From Bizionia sp. M204 (GTDB taxonomy: Bacteria; Bacteroidota; Bacteroidia; Flavobacteriales; Flavobacteriaceae), in contig NZ_CP046242.1 of NCBI RefSeq assembly GCF_023205095.1, forward strand, positions 1,105,001 through 1,169,000: DNA of 64,000 nucleotides, written 5' to 3'. Every line of letters begins with the position of its first letter. Within the stretch, counting starts at the first letter, position 1. The translations under genes were made by a program, and so were the position numbers. The notes under the pieces were generated by a model. It did not search any database, was not told where the DNA came from, and was given only the letters and a program-made list of their open reading frames with translations. Positions 52,631 through 61,861 of this stretch are shown piece after piece.

Positions 52631-54688
52631 CTATTGGTTAATTCCCTCTAAATCCAGTAAAAACGCGTACTCCAATGCCACTTCTTTTAAACTCTCAAAT
52701 CGTCCAGAAGCACCGCCATGACCCGTATGCATATCAACTTGTAACAATAATATGTTTGAATCGGTTTTTAAATCGCGTAATTTGGCAACCCATTTGGCGG
52801 GTTCCCAATACTGAACTTGAGAATCGTGAATTCCTGTTGTAACCAAAAGATTTGGATAGTTCTGTGCTTTTACGTTGTCATAAGGTGAATAAGATTTCAT
52901 ATAATGATAATAGGTTTCTTCATTAGGATTTCCCCATTCATCATACTCACCTGTTGTTAGTGGAATAGAATCATCCAACATCGTTGTTACCACATCTACA
53001 AAAGGAACAGCTGCAACCACGCCATTGTATAATTCAGGATTCATATTGATGATAGCTCCCATGAGTAAACCACCTGCTGAACCGCCATTAGCATACAACT
53101 GTTTTGTTGTCGTATAATTTTGATCAATGAGATACTTGGAACAATCTATAAAATCGGAAAACGTATTTTCTTTCCTTAATAATTTACCGTTTTCATACCA
53201 ATCACGACCTAAATATTCACCGCCTCGAATATGAGCAATGACATAAATAAAACCACGATCTAGTAAACTTAAACGAATAGTAGAAAAATACGGATCTATT
53301 GTAGCACCATACGAACCATAGGCATATAATAATAGCGGATTTTTCCCATCCTTTTTCACCCCTTTTTTATGAACGACAGACATCGGAATTTTTTCTCCAT
53401 CTCTGGCTGTTGCCCAAATGCGTTCAGAGGTATAATCATCTTTATTAAAATCGCCTAAAACGTCTTGCTCTTTTAAAACGGTGTTTGTTTTCGTTTTAAA
53501 ATCAAATTCCATTACAGAACTTGGAGTCGTCATGGCATTATAACCATACCTTAAGACATCAGAATTAAACTCCGGATTATTACCTAAATAGGCTGTGTAT
53601 GTTTCACTGTTAAAGGGTAAATAATAATCTTCGGTACCATTCCAACCAATAACACGTAATTTATTAAGACCTTGAATGCGTTCATTTAACACATAATAGT
53701 CGCGAAATATTTCTATATCCTCTAAAAGTACATCTGGTCTGTGCGGAATAACATCTACCCAATGCGTTTTACCTGTATTAGTTTCTGGGGTTTTTTGAAG
53801 TTTGAAATTAATGGCTTTATCATTATTTGTAATAATATAAAAGGCATCATTATAATGCGTTATAGCATATTCCAATCCGCGTTCACGTTCCTGAAACATC
53901 TTAAATTCACCTTCCGGATTATCAGCTGGCAATATGCGATATTCAGACGTTAAGGTACTTGATGAACCAACAACAATATATTTTCTTGACTTCGTTTTAT
54001 AAACAAAGGCATTAAAAGTTTCATCTTTTTCATGATAAACCTCTATATCTTCTGATGCTTTCTCATGTATATTATGCTTAAATATTTTATAAGCACGCAA
54101 AGTCACGGGGTCTTTTACCGAATAAAAAACTGTTTTATTATCACTTGCCCAGGTACAACCACCTGTGGTGTTTTTAATTTTATTTGGGTGCAATTTCCCA
54201 GTTTCTAAATTTTTTATTTGAATGGTGTATTGACGTCTGCTTACCGTATCTACCGAAAAAGCAGCCATGGTATTATCTGGACTAATAGAAATACCACCTA
54301 ATTTAAAGTATTTATGCTTTTTAGCCAGTACATTACAATCAAACATAATGTACTCTTCAGCTTCTAACGACTCTTTTTTCCGCGTATAAATAGGGTAATC
54401 CTTTCCTGTTTCAAAACGTGTTATATACCAATACCCGTTATAGAAGTATGGCACAGACTCATCATCTTCCTTGATACGCGCTTTCATTTCCTCAAAAAGT
54501 GATTTTTGAAAATTTTCCGTAGGCTTCATTACGGCTTCGGTGTAAGCATTTTCGGCGTTCAAATAGTCTATAACTTCTGAATTCTCCCGATCGTTAAGCC
54601 AGAAATAATTATCTATACGTTCATCTCCATGTATAATTAGAGATTTTGCTATTTTTTTAGCTATTGGAGGGTTGGATATTTTTTTCAA
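52631..54688 (-). CDS. ptrB: S9-family serine peptidase, oligopeptidase B type
   Basis: A 685-residue cytosolic prolyl-oligopeptidase-family enzyme. The beta-propeller occupies about residues 75-405, followed by the catalytic alpha/beta domain with the serine in NGGSAGGLL, the aspartate in TTGIHDSQVQYWEP and the histidine in DMHTGHGGASGR. NPEETYYHYMKSYSPYDNV-like sequence and the acidic EYDEWGNPNE point to oligopeptidase B, which cuts after basic residues in short peptides. No signal peptide is visible. Confidence 0.92.
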   Translation of the reverse strand: MKKISNPPIAKKIAKSLIIHGDERIDNYFWLNDRENSEVIDYLNAENAYTEAVMKPTENFQKSLFEEMKARIKEDDESVPYFYNGYWYITRFETGKDYPIYTRKKESLEAEEYIMFDCNVLAKKHKYFKLGGISISPDNTMAAFSVDTVSRRQYTIQIKNLETGKLHPNKIKNTTGGCTWASDNKTVFYSVKDPVTLRAYKIFKHNIHEKASEDIEVYHEKDETFNAFVYKTKSRKYIVVGSSSTLTSEYRILPADNPEGEFKMFQERERGLEYAITHYNDAFYIITNNDKAINFKLQKTPETNTGKTHWVDVIPHRPDVLLEDIEIFRDYYVLNERIQGLNKLRVIGWNGTEDYYLPFNSETYTAYLGNNPEFNSDVLRYGYNAMTTPSSVMEFDFKTKTNTVLKEQDVLGDFNKDDYTSERIWATARDGEKIPMSVVHKKGVKKDGKNPLLLYAYGSYGATIDPYFSTIRLSLLDRGFIYVIAHIRGGEYLGRDWYENGKLLRKENTFSDFIDCSKYLIDQNYTTTKQLYANGGSAGGLLMGAIINMNPELYNGVVAAVPFVDVVTTMLDDSIPLTTGEYDEWGNPNEETYYHYMKSYSPYDNVKAQNYPNLLVTTGIHDSQVQYWEPAKWVAKLRDLKTDSNILLLQVDMHTGHGGASGRFESLKEVALEYAFLLDLEGINQ

Positions 54689-54711
54689 AAAAAGAGGGTT
54701 TAATCAGCTGG

Positions 54712-54719
54712 CAAAAATA
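54712..54719 (-). promoter_or_regulatory. -7 box candidate for oligopeptidase B
   Basis: Minus strand TATTTTTG matches TAnnTTTG, 23 bases before the ATG at 54688. Confidence 0.35.
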
Positions 54720-54730
54720 GAAAAATTAAA

Positions 54731-54738
54731 TAGCTTTG
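54731..54738 (+). promoter_or_regulatory. -7 box candidate for the YbaB gene
   Basis: TAGCTTTG matches TAnnTTTG, 24 bases before the ATG at 54763. Confidence 0.35.
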
Positions 54739-54762
54739 TATCTAATAAAAATTGATATTATT

Positions 54763-55086
54763 ATGTTTGGAGATCTTATGGGAATGATGGGTAAAATTAA
54801 AGAAACCCAAAAGAAAGTTGAAGAAACAAAAATGCGTTTAAATTCCGTGCTTATTGATGAAACGAGCGCAGATAATAAATTGAAAATCACGATTACGGCC
54901 AATAGAACCATTAAAGATATTAGTATTGACGAAGCGCTTTTAGAAGACAAGGAAGCGCTTGAAGATTATTTGGTTCTAACCTTAAATAAAGCCATTGAGC
55001 GCGCTAGTCAAGTTCATGAAACTGAAATCGCTGCGGTTGCTAAAGATGGCATGCCAAACATTCCTGGAATGGATATGTTTAAATAA
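54763..55086 (+). CDS. YbaB/EbfC-family nucleoid-associated protein
   Basis: A 107-residue DNA-binding protein with the family pattern [18 protein letters not shown] (N-terminal helix), a central beta sheet ([20 protein letters not shown]) and a C-terminal helix with [14 protein letters not shown], ending [12 protein letters not shown]. It binds DNA as a dimer and shapes the nucleoid. ATG 54763 is chosen because the in-frame TTG at 54736 lies on the -7 box. Confidence 0.92.
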   Translation: MFGDLMGMMGKIKETQKKVEETKMRLNSVLIDETSADNKLKITITANRTIKDISIDEALLEDKEALEDYLVLTLNKAIERASQVHETEIAAVAKDGMPNIPGMDMFK

Positions 55087-55142
55087 AGGGTGGATTAGCG
55101 CTTCCTTTAATCTTGCCTATTTCTAAATGACAATAAAATACT

Positions 55143-56168
55143 TTATACCGTTGCACCGCTTAAAACCGTCATAAAGTAGTCATGCATGGAATCGGTGTAA
55201 TCTAAATGGGTAACTATACGTAACTTTCCACTTCCCATACCACTTAATCGAATTCCTTTTTCTGAAAAATAGTTTAGAAACTTGGCTTCTTTTTCACGTT
55301 CCGCTAATTCAAAAATAACAATATTAGTTTCAACAGGAACGACTTTCTTTATAAATGGTAAGGACTGTAAAACAACGCCCATTTCTTTAGCTTTTTGATG
55401 ATCGTCAGCTAAACGCTCCACATGATTATCTAAAGCAAATAAGCCGGCAGCGGCCAAATAACCAACTTGTCGCATACCACCTCCAAGAATTTTTCGGATT
55501 CTAATGGCGTTTTGCATGATTGCTTCATCGCCAATTAAAACGGAACCAATTGGGCAACCCAATCCTTTACTTAAACAAACTGAAATGGTATCGAATACCT
55601 GACCATAATCTTGAGCGGTTTCATTTTTAGCTACCAATGCATTCCACAAACGAGCGCCATCTAAATGAAAACCTAATTCATTGGTATCACAAACAGTTCG
55701 AATTTTTTTCAATTCTTCAAAATCCCAACACGAACCTCCACCTCTATTTGCGGTGTTTTCAACTTCAACGAGTTTGGTTAAAGGACTGTGATAAAAATCG
55801 GGCGGATTAATGGCATCTAAAACTTGCGCTGCGGTAAACATACCATGATTGCCTTCTAATAATTTACAAGAAACACCACTATTAAAGGACACCCCTCCAC
55901 CTTCATAATGATAAATATGGGCATCTTTATCGCAAATCACCTGGTCGCCAGGATTGGTATGCAGTTTTATGGCGGTTTGGTTCGCCATAGTTCCCGTAGG
56001 AAAAAATAAGGCTTTAGGCTTTCCAAATAGTTTGGCTAACCGCTCCTCTAGTGCATTTACCGTTTCATCTTCTTTATAGACATCATCGCCGACTTGAGCG
56101 GATAACATAGCGTCCAACATCCCTTTTGTTGGTTTGGTAACTGTATCGCTTCGTAAATCAATTTTCAT
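55143..56168 (-). CDS. ltaE: low-specificity L-threonine aldolase (PLP)
   Basis: A 341-residue fold-type I PLP enzyme that splits threonine or allo-threonine to glycine and acetaldehyde. The start MKIDLRSDTVTKPT, PTGTMANQTAI (about 57-67), the HLDGARLWNA block (168-177) and the PLP lysine K201 in CLSKGLGCPIGSVL are all family marks. The length fits. It lies convergent to the YbaB gene, with a 56-base gap between their stops. Confidence 0.92.
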   Translation of the reverse strand: MKIDLRSDTVTKPTKGMLDAMLSAQVGDDVYKEDETVNALEERLAKLFGKPKALFFPTGTMANQTAIKLHTNPGDQVICDKDAHIYHYEGGGVSFNSGVSCKLLEGNHGMFTAAQVLDAINPPDFYHSPLTKLVEVENTANRGGGSCWDFEELKKIRTVCDTNELGFHLDGARLWNALVAKNETAQDYGQVFDTISVCLSKGLGCPIGSVLIGDEAIMQNAIRIRKILGGGMRQVGYLAAAGLFALDNHVERLADDHQKAKEMGVVLQSLPFIKKVVPVETNIVIFELAEREKEAKFLNYFSEKGIRLSGMGSGKLRIVTHLDYTDSMHDYFMTVLSGATV

Positions 56169-56258
56169 AAAAACAACTATTAAATTTGGCTTAAAATTAA
56201 TCCATTTTAAGTTTTCTGTTGGCGCTTTTAATTATATTTTTGTTAAAATTTAAAAGTT

Positions 56259-57369
56259 ATGATTACTTCAGATCAAATTAAAGATCTAAAAAACCGCCTT
56301 GAGAAATTAAGGCACTATCTTTGACGTAGATGCCAAACTAATTGAAATTCAGAACGAAGAGGAACAAACCTTCGATCCTAATTTTTGGAATGACTCCAAG
56401 GCTGCCGAAGCCATTATGCAATCCTTAAGAAATAAAAAGAAATGGGTTTCTGGATATGAAGAAGGTGTCTCACTTCACGAAGATTTAGAAGTTATTTATG
56501 AATTCTATAAAGAAGGTGAAGCCACGGCCGAAGATTTAGAAAGTCGTTTTGAAAAAACCGAAACCCTTATTGAAGATTTAGAGTTTAAAAACATGCTTTC
56601 GGAAGAAGGTGATAGTTTAAGCGCTGTATTACAAATTACGGCTGGAGCCGGTGGTACGGAGAGTTGTGATTGGGCAAGCATGCTGATGCGTATGTATTTA
56701 ATGTATGCCGAAAAAAGTGGCTTTAAAGTTAAGGAGTTAAACTTCCAAGATGGTGATGTGGCCGGAATTAAAACCGTAACCTTGGAACTAGAAGGCGATT
56801 TTGCCTTTGGATGGCTGAAAGGTGAAAATGGGGTGCATCGTTTGGTACGGATTTCTCCTTTTGATAGTAATGCCAAGCGCCATACTAGTTTTGCTTCGGT
56901 TTATGTGTACCCTTTAGTTGATGATACGATTGAAATAGATATTAACCCAGCAGATATTGAAATTACTACAGCACGCTCTAGTGGTGCTGGAGGTCAAAAT
57001 GTAAATAAAGTTGAAACGAAAGTTCAGCTAACCCACAAACCGTCAGGTATTCAGATTTCTTGTAGTGAAACACGATCGCAACATGATAACCGTTCACGCG
57101 CTATGCAAATGTTGAAATCGCAATTATATGAAATTGAATTGCAAAAACAGCTCGCGCAACGTGATGATATTGAGGCCGATAAAATGAAAATTGAATGGGG
57201 AAGTCAAATTCGTAATTATGTGATGCATCCTTATAAATTAGTTAAAGATGTAAGAACCGCTCATGAAACTGGAAATGTAGATGCCGTTATGGATGGTGAT
57301 ATTGAACCATTTTTAAAAGCCTATTTAATGATGATGGGGCAAAAAACAGAAGAAACGGATCAACTATAA
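56259..57369 (+). CDS. prfB: peptide chain release factor 2, with programmed +1 frameshift
   Basis: RF2 recognises UGA and UAA stop codons. Translation starts at ATG 56259, reads 21 codons to CTT (56319-56321), meets TGA (56322-56324), and must shift +1 to read GAC from 56323. The joined protein has 369 residues, the normal RF2 length. The S-P-F stop-recognition tripeptide is at 199-201 and GGQ at 244-246. CTTTGAC is the classic slip site. The upstream stimulator here is only AAGG, followed by CAC, weaker than the AGGGGG of E. coli. Without the shift, only 21 residues are made. Confidence 0.95.
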
Positions 57370-57385
57370 ACTATAAAAATAAATT

Positions 57386-57727
57386 ATGATAACAATTTAT
57401 CACAATAATCGCTGTAGCAAAAGCAGAAGTGGATTGGAAATTCTAGAAAATTCAGGGAAACCGTTTGAGGTGAAAAAATATTTAGATGATGTGCCTTCAG
57501 AAGCTGAACTCAAAAATGTTATATCCTTATTAGGTATAAAACCTATAGATTTGGTTAGAAAAAACGAGGCCATTTGGAAGGAACAGTATAAAGGTAACGA
57601 TTTGTCGGATGCCGAAATTGTTTCAGCCATGGTTAAAAACCCGAAACTAATTGAGCGCCCGATTGTTGTAAATGGTAAGCAAGCTGTAATTGGCAGACCA
57701 CCAGAAAATATCTTCGAAATCATTTAA
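57386..57727 (+). CDS. arsC: ArsC-family reductase (arsenate reductase, glutaredoxin type)
   Basis: A 113-residue thioredoxin-fold protein with the ArsC active-site cysteine C10 in NNRCSKSRSG and the later arginines in IERPIVV and VIGRPPE. Family members reduce arsenate with glutathione and glutaredoxin, but housekeeping members without an ars operon (YffB/Spx-like) exist. No arsenical transporter or ArsR lies nearby, so a role in arsenate resistance is not shown. It starts 16 bases after prfB and may be co-transcribed. Confidence 0.85.
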   Translation: MITIYHNNRCSKSRSGLEILENSGKPFEVKKYLDDVPSEAELKNVISLLGIKPIDLVRKNEAIWKEQYKGNDLSDAEIVSAMVKNPKLIERPIVVNGKQAVIGRPPENIFEII

Positions 57728-57804
57728 AAATAAAGGCTTTGATTGTTAAAATTGAAGCTTTTTTATTTAACAAATTTTTAACCAAAACCCTTTAAACCAA
57801 AGGC

Positions 57805-57812
57805 TATTTTTG
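57805..57812 (+). promoter_or_regulatory. -7 box candidate for the outer-membrane receptor at 57838
   Basis: TATTTTTG matches TAnnTTTG, 25 bases before the ATG. Confidence 0.35.
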
Positions 57813-57837
57813 CAGTCTTATACGCAAAAATACATTC

Positions 57838-60300
57838 ATGAATAAACTAATTTTATCATTCTCCCTAATCGTTTTAGCAGCGTTCAACCTGACTGCTCAA
57901 AACAACAAAGAAGTTACCATAACAGGTAAAGTATTTGAAAAAGCAACTAATTTTCCACTTGAATACGCAACTGTTGCCTTTATTAATAAGGCTGAAAATC
58001 GAATTGTAACAGGTGGTATTACAACAGAATCAGGCGCTTTTAGTATTCCTGTTCCTAGTGGAACCTATGATGTTACCATAGAATTTATTGGCTTTGACAA
58101 ATTAACAATTCCAAACCAAGTTCTTACTTCAGATAAAAATTTAGGCACAATTGGATTAGCTGAAAATGCGCAAGCACTAGATGAAGTAGAGATTATAGCC
58201 GAAACAACAACGGTTGAAATTAAGCTAGATAAAAAAATATACAATGTAGGTAAAGATTTAACGGTAAGAGGTGGTACTGTTAGTGACGTATTAGACAATG
58301 TTCCTTCGGTATCTGTGGATGTGGAAGGAAATGTAGCTTTACGTGGTAATGAAAATGTAAGGATTTTAATTAACGGAAAACCATCTGGTTTGGTAGGTTT
58401 AAATAGTACAGACGCTTTGCGTCAATTACCAGCCGAATCCATTGAACGCGTAGAAGTTATTACCTCGCCTTCTGCCAGATATGACGCTGAAGGAACTGCT
58501 GGTATTTTAAATATTATTTTACGTCGTAGTAAACTTCAAGGTTTCAATGGTGCGGTTACAGCAAACGTTGGTCACCCAGAATCAGCAGGAATTTCAGGAA
58601 ATATTAACTATAGAACTGGAGATGTTAACATTTTTAACACGACTAGTTATGACTACCGTAAAGTTCCAGGTAACTCATCTACCTACACACAGTTTTATAA
58701 TAAAAAATATGATAGTATGGGTAATTTAATAAGCGATTTACCAGATACTTTTGTAGATGAAACCAATGATTATGACCGTATTCGTAAAGGCATAAGCACC
58801 AATTTTGGTGTGGAATGGTATATTACAGATTCGGCATCTTTAACAGGATCTATTTCTTACAGAAATGGTGATAATGAAAGTAATACAACAAATAGATTAA
58901 CACAGTATGACGTTAATGGTGCTTTTGTTTCCGAATCTAATCGTTTTGATCCAGAAGAAGAGGAAGATAAAGTTATGCAGTACGCATTAAACTTTATGAA
59001 AGATTTTGACAATAGTGGACACAAATTAACATTAGATTTTCAATATGAAGATAATTCAGAAGATGAGTTTTCTGAAGTATTTGTTGAAGGTATAAATTCT
59101 GAACGTGTTTCTACTATTGAAGATCAACGTCGTATTTTATTACAAGCCGATTATGTATTACCAATCGGTGAAAAAAGTCAATTTGAAGCAGGATATCGCG
59201 GAAACTTTAATGACCAAGACACAGATTATAATGTAGCGCTTTTAAATACGAGCACCAATGAATTTGAAAATGCAACAGGCCTAACCAACTTTTTAAACTA
59301 TCGTGAATATGTGAATGCGGCTTATACCCAGTTTGGTAGTAAAATTGGTAGTAAATTTTCATTCTTATTGGGATTACGTTTAGAAAATACACGTATTACT
59401 ATTGACCAACCTACTAGTGGTGATTTTAGTAAAAAAGACTATAATGGTCTATTTCCAACGGTAAATTTAAGCTATGAGTTAAGTGATAATGAAAATGTAA
59501 CTATGGGATATAGCAGACGTATTCAACGTCCAAGATCATGGTTTATAAATCCGTTTCCTTCTCGTTCTAGTGTTACCAGTATTTTTAGAGGAAACCCGGA
59601 GTTGGCACCTAGTTATTCTGGTTTATTTGATGTGGGCTATTACAAGAAGTTTGGTAAAGTATCTTTAAATACCTCCGCTTACTACCAACACGCTACAGAT
59701 GCCTTTAGCTTTGTAAGTTTTGATACAGGAAGAACAGAAACTGTTGATGGTCAAGAATTAGCCGTAATAGAACGTACGCCAATTAACCTAGCAGAAGAAA
59801 ATAGATATGGTTTTGAGTTTACCGTAACGTATAACCCAATGAAAAAGTGGAATGTAAATGCCAACTTTAATATTTTCCAACAGTCAGTTATTGGAACCAC
59901 CCCTAACGGTTTATCTCTAGATAATGATAATACAAGTTGGTTTGCACGTTTAAACAATAAATACACATTACCAGGTCAGATAGAATGGCAAACAAGTTTA
60001 AATTATAGAGGACCTTCTTCTGATGCACAAAACGAGCGTGAAGGTGTTTTCTCTGCAAATATGGCATTTAGCAAAGATTTATTTAATGAAAAAGCATCTA
60101 TTGCTTTCAATGTAAGTGATTTACTTAATAGTAGAAAACGTACTATGAATACATCAACATATACGTATTATAGTACATCAGAATTTCAATGGCGTGAGCG
60201 TAGTTTCAACGTATCATTCACTTACCGCTTTAACCAACAGAAGAAACGTCAAGACCGTGGCGGATCCAATGGTGGCGGTGATTTTGATTACGAAGGCTAA
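57838..60300 (+). CDS. TonB-dependent receptor-like outer-membrane beta-barrel protein
   Basis: An 820-residue outer-membrane protein. After the signal peptide (LILSFSLIVLAAFNLTAQ) comes a carboxypeptidase-regulatory-like domain (about 25-105: TITGKVFEKATNFPLEYATV), a plug (about 130-225: VRGGTVSDVLDNVPSVSVDVEGN, LRGNENVRILINGKPSGL, GTAGILNIILRRSK) and a large barrel (OMP_b-brl_3-like) ending FNVSFTYRFNQQ, with a short Gly-rich tail after it. No STN domain and no SusD-like partner are adjacent; substrate unknown. A hairpin terminator follows. Confidence 0.92.
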   Translation: MNKLILSFSLIVLAAFNLTAQNNKEVTITGKVFEKATNFPLEYATVAFINKAENRIVTGGITTESGAFSIPVPSGTYDVTIEFIGFDKLTIPNQVLTSDKNLGTIGLAENAQALDEVEIIAETTTVEIKLDKKIYNVGKDLTVRGGTVSDVLDNVPSVSVDVEGNVALRGNENVRILINGKPSGLVGLNSTDALRQLPAESIERVEVITSPSARYDAEGTAGILNIILRRSKLQGFNGAVTANVGHPESAGISGNINYRTGDVNIFNTTSYDYRKVPGNSSTYTQFYNKKYDSMGNLISDLPDTFVDETNDYDRIRKGISTNFGVEWYITDSASLTGSISYRNGDNESNTTNRLTQYDVNGAFVSESNRFDPEEEEDKVMQYALNFMKDFDNSGHKLTLDFQYEDNSEDEFSEVFVEGINSERVSTIEDQRRILLQADYVLPIGEKSQFEAGYRGNFNDQDTDYNVALLNTSTNEFENATGLTNFLNYREYVNAAYTQFGSKIGSKFSFLLGLRLENTRITIDQPTSGDFSKKDYNGLFPTVNLSYELSDNENVTMGYSRRIQRPRSWFINPFPSRSSVTSIFRGNPELAPSYSGLFDVGYYKKFGKVSLNTSAYYQHATDAFSFVSFDTGRTETVDGQELAVIERTPINLAEENRYGFEFTVTYNPMKKWNVNANFNIFQQSVIGTTPNGLSLDNDNTSWFARLNNKYTLPGQIEWQTSLNYRGPSSDAQNEREGVFSANMAFSKDLFNEKASIAFNVSDLLNSRKRTMNTSTYTYYSTSEFQWRERSFNVSFTYRFNQQKKRQDRGGSNGGGDFDYEG

Positions 60301-60321
60301 TTTTAAAACCCACTATAAATT

Positions 60322-60354
60322 AAAAGACTGTCTGAAGAGGCAGTCTTTTTTTTT
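60322..60354 (+). terminator. rho-independent terminator
   Basis: AAAAGACTGTCT-GAAG-AGGCAGTCTTTT followed by a long T run, just after the barrel gene. Confidence 0.8.
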
Positions 60355-60419
60355 GTCTTTAATTTGATTTGTGTACCAACCATACCGCGTTTAGATGAAA
60401 AACCATAAAAACTGGTCAT

Positions 60420-60449
60420 AAAAAAAACGTCCAAAATTTCTTTTAGACG
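60420..60449 (-). terminator. rho-independent terminator for the 59-codon gene
   Basis: On the minus strand CGTCTAAAA (60449-60441), loop GAAA, TTTTGGACG (60436-60428) with one wobble pair, followed by eight T's. It lies 27 bases after the stop of the small gene. Confidence 0.7.
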
Positions 60450-60476
60450 CTTGTATATATGTTTTCTAATTTAAGA

Positions 60477-60656
60477 TTAGCTCAACGCTTCTCTTTTGGC
60501 TTTCTTCTCTTCGCGAATTTCTTTCATACGTTCAATTAAAGCACCTCCAATCCAATAAGGAATGACAAATGTTATTAAAAAAATCATTAACCAAAAACCG
60601 ATTGTTAAAATGGTTAAAAATGCTAAAAACCCTAAATATTGGTCAAAATCGAACAT
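60477..60656 (-). CDS. 59-residue small two-helix membrane protein
   Basis: A 59-codon frame plus stop on the minus strand, starting MFDFDQYLGFLAFLTILTIG. It has two hydrophobic segments (about 8-20 and 22-33, close together) and a strongly charged C-terminal tail (about 42-57: ERMKEIREEKKAKREA) that would be a helix on the cytosolic side. A well-formed terminator follows on the same strand, which supports transcription. I recognise no family. Confidence 0.6.
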   Translation of the reverse strand: MFDFDQYLGFLAFLTILTIGFWLMIFLITFVIPYWIGGALIERMKEIREEKKAKREALS

Positions 60657-60752
60657 AATAAAAATTTCTTTTGTTGATAACTATGGCAAATATACGTGAA
60701 ATGCTTTTTTTACACAACAGTAAATTCAAGATTTATTAACATCTTTTATTTC

Positions 60753-61799
60753 CTATTGTTTAATAACTTTTAAGAATGTCTCATTTTGTAAAAGTCCCAC
60801 TAATTTTAAATAATAAAGTCCTGCACTTAAACTACTCATATTTATTTGGCTGTTAGGCTTTACAGTTCCATTAAGCACTTTAGCACCACTAATAGTGTAT
60901 AGTTCGAATTGCTTTTCTTCCTGCAAACCTGATAACCGGATAAACTGTTTGGTAGGATTTGGATATATTCTTGGAATAATAACAGACTTATTACCTTTAA
61001 TACTCAACAAAGTTCCTAGATTTTCCACTTTAAAAATTTTATCTCCCTGACCACCAGCAATAAAAAGTTCGTTGTTATGGACTAACAAGTTTAAAGGCTG
61101 GCCACTCAAGTTTGATAAGAATTCTTCAGCTACTAAAACAGGTTCATTCATATCTACAGTCATCAATTTATAACTTAATCCCAAGCCTACAATTAATGTG
61201 TCTTCAAAAAAGGCTAATGAGTAAATATTAGAATCGAAATCGGAAATAACATCTTCAATTACCGGATTAGCGTCTGTAATATTAATTTTTGAAACTTTAT
61301 TGGCATAGCCAAAATATAACTCATCTCCTTTTAAGGCGAAAGCCAAAATTCGCGCTTCAATATTCTGAACAACTATTACAGCATATGGATTGGTAGCATT
61401 TAAATCTATTTTAGAAATTCTATCTTCACCTGAAATAAATAGTTCATTTTCTGTAGCTATTAATGCGCGCGGTATGTTGGAGTAAATTACACGGGTTTCT
61501 GTAGGATTAGGATCATTGATATTTATTTTCCATACATGTTGGGTTGCAAAATACAGTTCATCACCAACCAAGCAAACAGCCCGTGGATATGTTAAATTAG
61601 TAACTATATCTTCCTTCACAGGATTACTAATAGATATATCAGCTTTGGATATTACGCCTGAATGTTCCGCAATAAATATCTCTTCCCCACTTATGGCAAT
61701 TCCAATGGGATGATCTAATCCGGTTACAACATCCACTGTTTGAGAGAATAAATTGTTAGTAAATAGGAATACAACTACTACGAGTAAATTTTTAATCAT
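60753..61799 (-). CDS. secreted six-repeat beta-propeller protein with T9SS sorting domain
   Basis: A 348-residue secreted protein. ATG 61799 is taken because it begins on the signal peptide (IKNLLVVVVFLFTNNLFS). The body holds six repeats of about 40 residues (GDELYFATQHVWKININDPNP, ENELFISGEDRISKIDLNATN, GDELYFGYANKVSKINI), matching a six-bladed propeller. The end, IYPNPTKQFIRLSGL and SLSAGLYYLKLV, is a type A type IX secretion sorting domain, so it is exported across the outer membrane and perhaps anchored there. Function unknown. Confidence 0.88.
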   Translation of the reverse strand: MIKNLLVVVVFLFTNNLFSQTVDVVTGLDHPIGIAISGEEIFIAEHSGVISKADISISNPVKEDIVTNLTYPRAVCLVGDELYFATQHVWKININDPNPTETRVIYSNIPRALIATENELFISGEDRISKIDLNATNPYAVIVVQNIEARILAFALKGDELYFGYANKVSKINITDANPVIEDVISDFDSNIYSLAFFEDTLIVGLGLSYKLMTVDMNEPVLVAEEFLSNLSGQPLNLLVHNNELFIAGGQGDKIFKVENLGTLLSIKGNKSVIIPRIYPNPTKQFIRLSGLQEEKQFELYTISGAKVLNGTVKPNSQINMSSLSAGLYYLKLVGLLQNETFLKVIKQ

Positions 61800-61861
61800 C
61801 AATTGTTTTATTATAATTACTAAACAAAGAAGCACCTTTTAAATTAAAATTTAAGAATTCC

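Noticed and set aside
56505-56876. A 123-codon antisense frame inside prfB
   Set aside because: prfB is certain on the plus strand; the antisense frame has no recognisable domain.
57400-57723. A 107-codon open frame antisense to arsC
   Set aside because: It mirrors the reading frame of a clearly recognisable gene, has no homology signal and no promoter, so it is a shadow.
57386-57727. An arsenic-resistance locus
   Set aside because: The ArsC-like gene stands alone behind prfB, with no ArsR or efflux gene, so resistance is not supported.
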